From NCBI RefSeq assembly GCF_040219615.1, contig NZ_JAVJSE010000029.1:248001-312000 (forward strand): a DNA stretch of 64,000 bases, in the 5' to 3' direction. The translations under genes were made by a program, and so were the position numbers. Positions 57,339 through 64,000 of this stretch are shown piece after piece (the stretch's first letter is position 1; each line of letters begins with the position of its first letter). The notes beneath the pieces are model-generated. The model saw nothing but the letters and a program-made list of their open reading frames with translations, was not told the origin of the DNA and ran no database searches. The stretch is from Thalassobaculum_A sp040219615 (GTDB taxonomy: Bacteria > Pseudomonadota > Alphaproteobacteria > Thalassobaculales > Thalassobaculaceae).

Positions 57339-58216
57339 CGGTGCAGCCTCGGGTTCAGCTGGTCGCGCACCTGGTCGCCGACCAGGTTGATGGCGACGAT
57401 CAGCACGATCAGGGCGATGCCGGGGTAGACCGAGATCCAGTAGCGCCCGCTCATCATGTAGACGAAGCCGTTGGAGATCAGCATGCCGAGCGACGGCTCC
57501 GTCACCGGCAGGCCGAGGCCGAGGAAGGACAGCGTCGCCTCCAGGGCGATCGAGTTGGCGATCTGCACGGTGGCGACCACGATCAGCGGCGGCATGCAGT
57601 TCGGCAGCAGGTGTCGGAACACCACGCGGGCCCGCGACAGCGGCGTGGCGGTCGCCGCCTCGATGTAGTCCTTGCGGCGTTCGGCGGTCGCCGCCCCGTA
57701 GGCGGTGCGGGCGAAATAGGCGTACTGCGCCGCCACCAGGGCGGTCACCAGCTGCGCCTTGCCCTGGCCGAGCAGGGCGACCAGCACCAGCGCCAGCAGG
57801 ATCGCCGGGAACGACAGCTGCAGGTCGACGACCCGCATCACCAAGGTCTCGACGATGCCGCCGGCATAGGCGGCGGTGACGCCCAGGCTGGCGCCGATCG
57901 CGAGCGCCACGCCGCCCGCCAGCAGGCCGATCTGCACGGAGATCCTGAGGCCGTAGAGGATCGCCGACAGCAGGTCGCGGCCCTGGGCGTCGGTGCCGAG
58001 CCAGTGGACGTAGCCGCCGCTGCCGACATGGCCCGGCGGGCGGCGCGCGTCGAGCAGCGACAGGCCGCCGAGGTCGTAGGGGTCCTGCGGCGCGATCAGC
58101 GGTGCCGCGACCGCTACCAGCACGATCGCCGCGACCACGGCCAGGGCCGCCACCGCCACCCGGTTCTCGCGGAAGCCGTTCCAGAACCGGCCGAGCGGGG
58201 TCGACGCGTCGATCAT
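57335..58216 (-). CDS. Dipeptide-type ABC permease (DppC-like)
   Basis: This 293-residue permease begins MIDASTPLGRFWNGFRENR, with an N-terminal helix then the OppC core (HWLGTDAQGRDLLSAILYGLR). The EAA-type loop is EAATATPLSRARVVFRHLLPN. The start overlaps the DppB-like stop (ATGA). Confidence 0.9.
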   Translation of the reverse strand: MIDASTPLGRFWNGFRENRVAVAALAVVAAIVLVAVAAPLIAPQDPYDLGGLSLLDARRPPGHVGSGGYVHWLGTDAQGRDLLSAILYGLRISVQIGLLAGGVALAIGASLGVTAAYAGGIVETLVMRVVDLQLSFPAILLALVLVALLGQGKAQLVTALVAAQYAYFARTAYGAATAERRKDYIEAATATPLSRARVVFRHLLPNCMPPLIVVATVQIANSIALEATLSFLGLGLPVTEPSLGMLISNGFVYMMSGRYWISVYPGIALIVLIVAINLVGDQVRDQLNPRLHR

Positions 58217-59187
58217 GACGCGGCCCCCCGGGATATCCGCGGATCCAGCGCCGCATAGGTCAGGTCGATCACCAGGTTGATGGTGACGAACAGCAGCGCC
58301 ACCAGGATCAGGTAGGCGACCATCACCGGCCGGTCGAGGCTGGTGATCGAGTCGATGATCAGCTTGCCGAGGCCGGGCCAGGAGAAGATCGTCTCGGTGA
58401 CCACCGCGAAGGCCAGGGTCGAGCCGAGCTCGAGGCCGAACACCGTGACGATCGGCACCGCGATCAGCTTGAGGACATGGCGCATCACGATCGTGCCCTC
58501 GGTCAGCCCGGCGGCGCGCGCGAACTTGATGGTGTCGGTCAGCAGCACCTCGCGGGTGCCGGCCCGGGCCAGCCGGATCATCATGGCGAGCTTGAACAGC
58601 GCCAGATTGACCGCCGGCAGCAGCAGATGGGACAGGCCCTCGGGGGTCAGGAAGCTCCATTCGACCCCGAGCACCGTCACGGTCGGGCCGCGCCCGCCGG
58701 CCGGCAGCCAGCCGAGCGACACCGCGAAGGTCAGGATCAGGATCAGCCCGACCCAGAAGGTCGGCACCGAGAAGCCGAGGATCGACAGCCCCATGATCGT
58801 CTTCGACGACAGGGCGTCCGGCCGGTAGCCCGCCCAGATGCCGAGCGGCACGCCGATGAAGGTGGCGCCGAAGACGGCCGCGAGCGTCAGCTCCAGGGTC
58901 GCCGGCAGCCGGCTCGCGATCAGGTCCAGCACCGGTATCGCGTAGACGAAGGAGCGTCCGAAATCGCCCTGGGCGACGTTGCCCACGAACACCAGGTACT
59001 GCTCCCACAGCGGGCGGTCGAGGCCGAACCGGGCGATGATCAGCTCCCGCACGTCCTGGGTCGCGTCGAGCGGGATCAGCACGTCCATCGGATTGCCGAC
59101 AGCATAGACGCCCACGAACACGATCACCGACATGACGAACATGACGACCACCGCCTGCAGGCAGCGCTGGATGACGTATCCGGCCAT
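58213..59187 (-). CDS. Dipeptide-type ABC permease (DppB-like)
   Basis: This 324-residue permease begins MAGYVIQRCLQAVVVMFVMSVIVF. It has the DppB core FGLDRPLWEQYLVFVGNVAQGDFGRS, and the EAA-type loop is ARAAGLTEGTIVMRHVLK. It follows the binding-protein gene after a 93-base gap that contains a strong hairpin. Confidence 0.9.
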   Translation of the reverse strand: MAGYVIQRCLQAVVVMFVMSVIVFVGVYAVGNPMDVLIPLDATQDVRELIIARFGLDRPLWEQYLVFVGNVAQGDFGRSFVYAIPVLDLIASRLPATLELTLAAVFGATFIGVPLGIWAGYRPDALSSKTIMGLSILGFSVPTFWVGLILILTFAVSLGWLPAGGRGPTVTVLGVEWSFLTPEGLSHLLLPAVNLALFKLAMMIRLARAGTREVLLTDTIKFARAAGLTEGTIVMRHVLKLIAVPIVTVFGLELGSTLAFAVVTETIFSWPGLGKLIIDSITSLDRPVMVAYLILVALLFVTINLVIDLTYAALDPRISRGAAS

Positions 59188-59227
59188 CGTCCTGGCGGTC
59201 TCCGGTTTCGGGCGGTGCTGGAAAGCG

Positions 59228-59257
59228 GTGGGCCGGACGTCCGTTCGTCCGGCCCAC
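59228..59257 (-). terminator. Intra-operon hairpin after the binding-protein gene
   Basis: GTGGGCCGGAC (59228-59238) pairs perfectly with GTCCGGCCCAC (59247-59257) around 8 bases. It lies between the binding-protein gene and the first permease, so it may partly terminate transcription or protect the upstream mRNA, giving more binding protein than transporter. Confidence 0.6.
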
Positions 59258-59280
59258 GCGGTCGTTCGGCTGGCGGCGGC

Positions 59281-60885
59281 CTACTTGGCCGGGGTGATGA
59301 AGAAGGCCAGCGTGTCCTCGTCGTTGCGCGGCGACATCCTGAGCTTGCCCTTGTCGGCCGCCCAGACCGTCTGCAGCGTGACGATCGAGATGTAGGCGCG
59401 GTCGGCCATGATCAGGTCCATGGCCTGCTCGTAGAGCGCCTTGCGCTTGGCGTCGTCGAGCTCCCTGCCGGCCGCCTGCAGCAGCTCGTCCACCTTCGGG
59501 TTGCTGTACTCGATGCGGTTGAACGCCCCGAGCTTCAGCTCCGGTGCCGGCGAATGCGCCATCGAGCCGAGGGTGTAGGAGGCCTCGCCGGTCAACGTGC
59601 CCCAGCCGTTCATGAAGATGGAGTATTCCTTCTTCGCCTGGGCCGGGAAGTAGACCGAGCGCGAGATCGCGTTGACGTTGGTCTTGATGCCGATCTGCGC
59701 GAACATCTGGCCGAGGCCCTGGCAGATCGCGCCGTCGCCCGGCAACCGGTCGCTGGTGCAGTAGAGGTCCATCTGGAAGCCGTTCGGATAGCCGGCCTCG
59801 GCGAGCAGCGCCTTGCCCTTCTTCGGGTCCGGGCTGCGTGCCGGCACCTTCGCGCTCCAGCCGAAGAAGCCCTTCGGCATCAGCTGGTTGTTCGGCGTGC
59901 CCAGGCCCTCCAGCACGACCTCGACCATGGTCTGGCGGTCGATCGCGAGGTCGAGCGCCTCACGCACCTTCGGGTCGCGCAGCGGGTTCTTGGCCAGCGG
60001 CTTGCCGTCGAGGTCGTAGACCTTCGGGGTCTGCTCGCGCTGGTCGAGCTGCAGGTTCATCACGTAGACGCTGTCGGCCAGGAAGGTGTCGATCTTGGGA
60101 TCGCGCTTCAGGGCCTGCCAGTCGGCCGACGACACGTAGTTGACCAGGTCGACCTGACCGGCCTTCAGCGCCGCCAGGCGGGACGAGTCGTTCGGCATCT
60201 CCTTGCGGACGACCTTCTCCCATGGACCCTTGCCGCGCCAGTAGCCGTCGTTGCGCGCCAGCACCAGGTCGCCCTTCGGCTCCCACGAGACGTATTTGTA
60301 CGGGCCGGTGCCGATCGTGGCCTTGCCCGAGTTGAAGCCGTCGGGCGCGGTCTCCTTGGTCGAATAGGCGGCCGCCGCCTTGTGCGACACGATGAACAGC
60401 CGGACGAAGTCGTTCGGCAGGGTCGCCGCCGGCCCGTCGGTCTTCATGTGGACGGTGTGGGGATCGACGATCACGACCTCCTTCACGCGCCGGACGTAGA
60501 TCAGCAGCGTGGTCGGGCCGGTCACCACCGGAATCCGCTCGATCGAGAACTTCACGTCCTCGGCGGTGAAGTCGGAACCGTCGTGGAACTTCACGCCCTT
60601 GCGGAGCTTGAACTCCCAGGTGGTGTCGTCCAGCGGCTTCCAGGACTCCGCCAGGCCCGGCTCGATCTGCAGGTTGTCGCCCGACCACACCAGGGTGTCG
60701 AAGATGTGCTTCATGGCGTCGGCGTGGACGCCGAGCGCCGAATAGTGCGGATCCATCGATTCCGGTCCGCCGCGCACGCCGACCGTCAGCGTCTGCGCGG
60801 AAGCGGTGGCGATCGTCGCGCCCGTCGCGGCCACCCCGAGCGCAACCGCGAAGGCGCCGGCCCTGAGCATTTTCACAAGTGTCAT
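59281..60885 (-). CDS. Periplasmic binding protein, dipeptide/oligopeptide family (SBP_bac_5)
   Basis: This 534-residue protein has a signal peptide (about 1-32, AVALGVAATGATIATASAQ). It starts LTVGVRGGPESMDPHYSALG, and WEFKLRKGVKFHDGSDFTAEDV is the family signature. It is the first gene of the leftward importer. The 173-base gap to the divergent MarR gene holds two matching palindromic sites. The family carries peptides but also nickel, opines and sugars; with creatininase-like and SDR genes next door, a non-peptide amide is possible. Confidence 0.92.
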   Translation of the reverse strand: MTLVKMLRAGAFAVALGVAATGATIATASAQTLTVGVRGGPESMDPHYSALGVHADAMKHIFDTLVWSGDNLQIEPGLAESWKPLDDTTWEFKLRKGVKFHDGSDFTAEDVKFSIERIPVVTGPTTLLIYVRRVKEVVIVDPHTVHMKTDGPAATLPNDFVRLFIVSHKAAAAYSTKETAPDGFNSGKATIGTGPYKYVSWEPKGDLVLARNDGYWRGKGPWEKVVRKEMPNDSSRLAALKAGQVDLVNYVSSADWQALKRDPKIDTFLADSVYVMNLQLDQREQTPKVYDLDGKPLAKNPLRDPKVREALDLAIDRQTMVEVVLEGLGTPNNQLMPKGFFGWSAKVPARSPDPKKGKALLAEAGYPNGFQMDLYCTSDRLPGDGAICQGLGQMFAQIGIKTNVNAISRSVYFPAQAKKEYSIFMNGWGTLTGEASYTLGSMAHSPAPELKLGAFNRIEYSNPKVDELLQAAGRELDDAKRKALYEQAMDLIMADRAYISIVTLQTVWAADKGKLRMSPRNDEDTLAFFITPAK

Positions 60886-60977
60886 GCTGTGCCTCCTTGT
60901 CCCTGATTTCGGAGCACCGCCATTCCGACAGCGACCCTCCGCCCCGTTCGGCCCACTTCCAGGAGTGGACCACAAAA

Positions 60978-60991
60978 ATTCCATTTGGAAC
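60978..60991. promoter_or_regulatory. MarR operator site 1
   Basis: ATTCCATTTGGAAC; on the other strand GTTCCAAATGGAAT. It contains a TTCCA/TGGAA inverted repeat. It lies 93 bases upstream of the binding-protein start and 68 bases before the MarR start. It matches site 2 in 12 of 14 positions. Confidence 0.65.
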
Positions 60992-61031
60992 TTGTTTTCA
61001 CCAGATTGTGAGGCGAGAATTTCCGCGTCAA

Positions 61032-61045
61032 GTTCGAAATGGAAC
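61032..61045. promoter_or_regulatory. MarR operator site 2
   Basis: GTTCGAAATGGAAC, centred 54 bases from site 1 and ending 13 bases before the MarR ATG, where it would overlap the transcription start and block it. The paired sites suggest cooperative or two-promoter control by the adjacent MarR protein. Confidence 0.65.
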
Positions 61046-61058
61046 TAATCGGGCACCA

Positions 61059-61631
61059 ATGACCCAACAGAACAAGCGTCCCCGGGAGGATGCCGAAATC
61101 GTTCCCCTGAAGATCCCGCACGGATCCACGGGGCTGGAGGCCCTCACCGAGGCGAAGCTCTGGCGGAACCCGTGCTGGTTCGCGTTTCGGTTCAACCACA
61201 TCGCGCTGCGCTACAACGCGCCGCTTTACGGCTGGATCAAGCGGCACACCGGGCTCAGCCGGCCGGAGTTCGTGGTGATCTACTCACTCGGCCTGCTCGA
61301 CGGCGCGCTTGCCCGCGACATCAGCTACTCGTCGGGCTTCCCCAAGAACACGCTCAGCCGGGCGATCGACAAGCTCAGCGGCCTCGGCCTGATCGAGCGC
61401 CGCGTCGACGAGACGGACCGACGCAACCAGACCCTGCACCTGCTGCCGGCCGGCCGGCGGATGTTCGAGCAGACGCTCCAGCAGTTCGTGGCGTTCGAGG
61501 AGCGCATGCTGCAGTCGCTGTCGCCGGGCGAGCGCGACACCCTGTCCAATCTGCTCGCGAAGATCGTGATCGACACCCCGAACTGGGCGATCGAGATCGA
61601 CGACCAGGACGACCCGGAGGATCCCGACTGA
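61059..61631 (+). CDS. MarR-family regulator
   Basis: This 190-residue protein has a winged helix with SRPEFVVIYSLGLLDGALARDI, GFPKNTLSRAIDKLSGLGLIER and the wing DETDRRNQTLHLLPAG. An N-terminal extension of about 40 residues precedes the domain. The ATG giving MTQQNKRPRED follows operator site 2; earlier frames run through the operators. It is divergent from the dipeptide-type importer and overlaps the creatininase-like gene by one base (TGATG), so it probably regulates both units. Confidence 0.88.
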   Translation: MTQQNKRPREDAEIVPLKIPHGSTGLEALTEAKLWRNPCWFAFRFNHIALRYNAPLYGWIKRHTGLSRPEFVVIYSLGLLDGALARDISYSSGFPKNTLSRAIDKLSGLGLIERRVDETDRRNQTLHLLPAGRRMFEQTLQQFVAFEERMLQSLSPGERDTLSNLLAKIVIDTPNWAIEIDDQDDPEDPD

Positions 61632-62341
61632 TGCGCATCGCCGACAGCAACTGGATGCAGATCGAGCGGTATCTGCAGGACGACGATCGCTGCGTGCTGC
61701 CGATCGGCTCGACCGAGCAGCACGCCCAGCTCTCGCTCTGCGTCGACATGATCCTGGCCGAGCGTGTCGCGGTCGAGGCCGCCGAGCCGCTCGGCGTGCC
61801 GGTCTATCCGGCGATCCCGTTCGGCATCGCGCCGTATTTCGCGGCCTATCCCGGCTCGGTGACCTTGCGGGTCGAGACCCTGCTGGCGGTCGCCCGCGAC
61901 CTGATCGCCTCGTTCCGGCGCAGCGGCTTCCGGCGCGTGCTGCTGGTCAACGGCCATGGCGGCAACCAGCCGGTCGCGGCGCTGGCCCAGGAGCTGATGG
62001 CGGAGTGGCCGGAGATGTCGATCCGCTGGCACCAGTGGTGGAACGCCCCGCGGACCTGGGCCGAGGTGCAGCGCATCGATCCTCTCGGCAGCCACGCCAG
62101 CTGGCTGGAGAACTTCCCCTGGACCCGGCTGGACCATGCACCGGCGCCCGACGGGGTGAAGCCGATGGTCGACGTCGGACTGCTCAAGGCCTGCGCCCCG
62201 GATGCCGCCCGCGCGCTGCTCGGCGACGGCAACTTCGGCGGCGCCTGGCAGAAGCCGGACGAGGACATGCTGGCGCTGTGGAAGGCCGGCGTCGAGGAGA
62301 CCCGTGAGGCACTGGAGGGACCATGGCCGACCCGATCGTGA
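61631..62341 (+). CDS. Creatininase-family amidohydrolase
   Basis: This 236-residue protein has the creatininase core: LPIGSTEQHAQLSLCVDMILAE (metal-binding E and H; the usual EQHGPHLPL is altered), FGIAPYFAAYPGSVTL and LLVNGHGGN. The family opens cyclic amides (creatinine, formamidopyrimidine) with two metals. The ATG shares a base with the MarR stop. It fits a pathway that imports and hydrolyses an amide-like compound. The substrate is not deducible. Confidence 0.85.
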   Translation: MRIADSNWMQIERYLQDDDRCVLPIGSTEQHAQLSLCVDMILAERVAVEAAEPLGVPVYPAIPFGIAPYFAAYPGSVTLRVETLLAVARDLIASFRRSGFRRVLLVNGHGGNQPVAALAQELMAEWPEMSIRWHQWWNAPRTWAEVQRIDPLGSHASWLENFPWTRLDHAPAPDGVKPMVDVGLLKACAPDAARALLGDGNFGGAWQKPDEDMLALWKAGVEETREALEGPWPTRS

Positions 62342-63390
62342 CCGACTCGACCCCGTCCGGGCCGATCCTGATCTGGGGCGCCGGCGCCATCGGCGGCACG
62401 CTCGGCGCCTACTGGGCGCGCGCCGGCATCGACGTGACCTTGGTCGACATCGTGCCGGAGCACGTCGAGGCCTGCCGGACGACCGGGCTTGCCATCGAGG
62501 GACCGATCGAGGAGTTCACCCAGGTGATCCCGGCGGTCACCCCGGACGAGCTGGAAGGCACCTACTCGCGCATCGTGCTGGCGGTCAAGGCGCACCACAC
62601 CGCCGCCGCGACCGAGCGGCTGGCGCCGCATCTGGCGGCCGACGGCTTCGTGCTGTCGGCCCAGAACGGCCTGAACGAGATCATCATCGCGCGCCGCATC
62701 GGCGAGGCCCGCACCATGGGCTGCTTCGTCAACTTCGGCGCCGACTGGCACGGCCCGGGCCGGATCCTGTACGGCAACCGCGGCGCCTTCGTGGTCGGCG
62801 AGGCCGCCGGCCCGGTCCGGGACCGCACCCGCGAGATGCACCGGCTGGCCCAGGTCTTCGAGCCGGACGCCGAGCTGACCGACGACATCTGGTCCTATCT
62901 CTGGGGCAAGCTCGGCTACGGCGCCATGCTGTTCGCCACCGCGCTGACCGACGACTCGATGTCGGCCAACTTCGCCGACCCCGAGCGCACCGACGCCTGG
63001 CTGCGGCTCGGTCGCGAGGTGATGGCGGTGGCCGTCGCCAAGGGCGTGAAGCCGCGCGGCTTTTCGGGATTCGACCCCGACGCCTTCCTGCCGGGCGCGC
63101 CGGACGCCGCGGCCCGCGCCTGCATCGCCGCGCTCGCCGATTACACCTCGAAGACCGCCAAGACCCATTCCGGGGTCTGGCGCGACCTGGCGGTGCGCAA
63201 GCGCCGGACCGAGGTCGACGTGCAGATCGCCGTGATCGCCGAGGTCGCCGCCGAGGTAGGGGTCGACGTCCCGGCGATCCGCACCCTGGTCGACCTCGTG
63301 CACGACGTCGAGGACGGCCGCCGCCCGCTTTCCCGCGACACCCTCCAGGTCCTGATCGACACATGCAGATCCGCTTCGACGACCGCGTAG
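62323..63390 (+). CDS. Ketopantoate reductase-family oxidoreductase (ApbA/PanE-like)
   Basis: This 355-residue protein has the N-terminal dinucleotide fold ILIWGAGAIGGTLGAYWARAG and the catalytic-lysine region IVLAVKAHHT. AQNGLNEIIIARRIG follows, and the C-terminal helical domain includes SGVWRDLAVRKRRTEVD. It is longer than true PanE (about 300) and sits in a catabolic cluster, so it more likely reduces or oxidises a pathway 2-oxo/hydroxy acid than makes pantothenate. It overlaps the previous gene by 19 bases and the next by 28. Confidence 0.85.
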   Translation: MADPIVTDSTPSGPILIWGAGAIGGTLGAYWARAGIDVTLVDIVPEHVEACRTTGLAIEGPIEEFTQVIPAVTPDELEGTYSRIVLAVKAHHTAAATERLAPHLAADGFVLSAQNGLNEIIIARRIGEARTMGCFVNFGADWHGPGRILYGNRGAFVVGEAAGPVRDRTREMHRLAQVFEPDAELTDDIWSYLWGKLGYGAMLFATALTDDSMSANFADPERTDAWLRLGREVMAVAVAKGVKPRGFSGFDPDAFLPGAPDAAARACIAALADYTSKTAKTHSGVWRDLAVRKRRTEVDVQIAVIAEVAAEVGVDVPAIRTLVDLVHDVEDGRRPLSRDTLQVLIDTCRSASTTA

Positions 63391-64000
63391 TCCTGGTCAC
63401 CGGCGCCGCCCAGGGCATCGGCCGCGCCATCGCCCGCGGCTTCAAGGATGCCGGCGCGGTCGTGCACCTCGCCGACATGGACGGCGACGGCCTCGCCCGA
63501 ACGGCCGCCGAGCTCGGCTGCGAGTACCACGTTGTCGACCTGGGCGACCGCGAGGCGGCGCACGGCCTGGTCGGCAACGTCGTTGCCATGCGCGGCCGGC
63601 TGGACGCGCTGGCGCTGGCCGCCGGCGGCGTGCGCGGCCAGGTCGGACGGCCGATCGAGGAGATCACGCCGGACGACTGGCGCAAGATCTTCCAGTCCAA
63701 CGTCGACGGCGCCTTCTGGCTCGCCCAGGCCGCCGCCCCGGTCATGAAGCAGGCGGGATATGGCCGGATCGTCACGATCTCTTCGGGCGCCGGGCTCCGG
63801 CCCAGCCTGACCGGCATCCAGGCGTACTCGGCAGCCAAGCACGCCCTGGTCGGGCTGACCAAACAGCTGGCCTGGGAACTCGGGCCGTTCGGAATCACCG
63901 TGAACTCGGTGGCACCCGGCTTCGTGCGGTCGAACCCGGCGACCGAGCGGCAGTGGGACAGCTACGGTCCGGAAGGCCAGAAGCGGCTGGTCGACGGCAT
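63363..64000 (+). CDS. Short-chain dehydrogenase/reductase, truncated by window end
   Basis: The first 212 residues of an SDR of usual length about 250. The cofactor motif is TGAAQGIG (residues 14-21), then LALAAGGV in place of NNAG. The catalytic Ser is in IVTISSGAG and Tyr/Lys in AYSAAKHALVG. The ATG lies 28 bases inside the end of the ketopantoate-reductase-like gene, giving coupling. The frame runs off the end of the window. It probably oxidises a hydroxyl group in the same pathway. Confidence 0.88.
   Translation, partial: MQIRFDDRVVLVTGAAQGIGRAIARGFKDAGAVVHLADMDGDGLARTAAELGCEYHVVDLGDREAAHGLVGNVVAMRGRLDALALAAGGVRGQVGRPIEEITPDDWRKIFQSNVDGAFWLAQAAAPVMKQAGYGRIVTISSGAGLRPSLTGIQAYSAAKHALVGLTKQLAWELGPFGITVNSVAPGFVRSNPATERQWDSYGPEGQKRLVDG

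Noticed and set aside
60886..61058. Coding extensions of the binding protein and MarR gene into their shared gap
   Set aside because: The gap carries two matched palindromes, and the extensions lack family similarity and a signal peptide at the right place.

Overview
The window is 64 kb of very GC-rich DNA with densely packed genes, frequent ATGA stop/start overlaps and few A/T-rich stretches outside promoters. Gene content (branched-chain 2-oxoacid dehydrogenase, many ABC importers, CaiB CoA-transferases, a poly-HAMP hybrid kinase, a mitofilin-like protein) points to a free-living alphaproteobacterium, probably Rhodospirillales-like. That placement is inferred from style and gene families only. 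No rRNA, tRNA, CRISPR array, transposase or phage gene was seen.

Layout. 1-5.4 kb: bkd operon (E1 alpha, E1 beta, E2, E3). 5.4-7.6 kb: leftward phospholipase D/endonuclease-exonuclease pair. 7.7-12.9 kb: GntR/UTRA regulator, acyl-CoA dehydrogenase, two CaiB-type CoA-transferases and a MaoC hydratase. 13.0-15.3 kb: galactarate dehydratase (garD) and a VOC protein. 15.3-18.2 kb: a HigBA toxin-antitoxin pair whose antitoxin carries a zinc ribbon, then an arsenic operon with a fused ArsR-ArsC and Acr3. 18.3-24.9 kb: hybrid sensor kinase, DUF3604 protein, Asp/Glu-racemase-like protein and a secreted protein. 25.0-34.0 kb: an unusual metal-transport locus with an RND adaptor, small membrane proteins, two ZnuA-like binding proteins, an ABC-3 permease without an ATPase, and a CusA/CzcA-type RND pump. 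34.1-35.1 kb: mitofilin-like protein. 35.2-43.2 kb: leftward operon of a single-domain response regulator, an 1840-residue poly-HAMP hybrid kinase and a second hybrid kinase. 43.7-54.9 kb: amine/alcohol catabolism and transport (FAD oxidase, GMC dehydrogenase, PotABCD-like importer, MocR regulator, enolase-superfamily enzyme, amidohydrolase). 54.9-64 kb: GFA protein, dipeptide-type ABC importer, MarR regulator, creatininase-like, ketopantoate-reductase-like and SDR genes, the last cut by the window edge.

How it fits together. Most of the window is catabolic modules, each an importer or acyl-CoA enzymes plus a local regulator. Several regulators have visible palindromic sites: paired sites beside the MarR gene, an AGTCC/GGACT site beside MocR with half-sites before the importer it probably controls, an ArsR site over its own start codon, and a HigA site in the higBA promoter. 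Five copies of a roughly 135-155 bp double-hairpin element sit between genes, all in the same orientation, and most lie inside or beside operons.

The most unusual items are the RND / binding-protein / ATPase-less ABC permease locus, the eight near-identical 276-bp HAMP repeats, the HigA-zinc-ribbon fusion, and the dispersed double-hairpin family.
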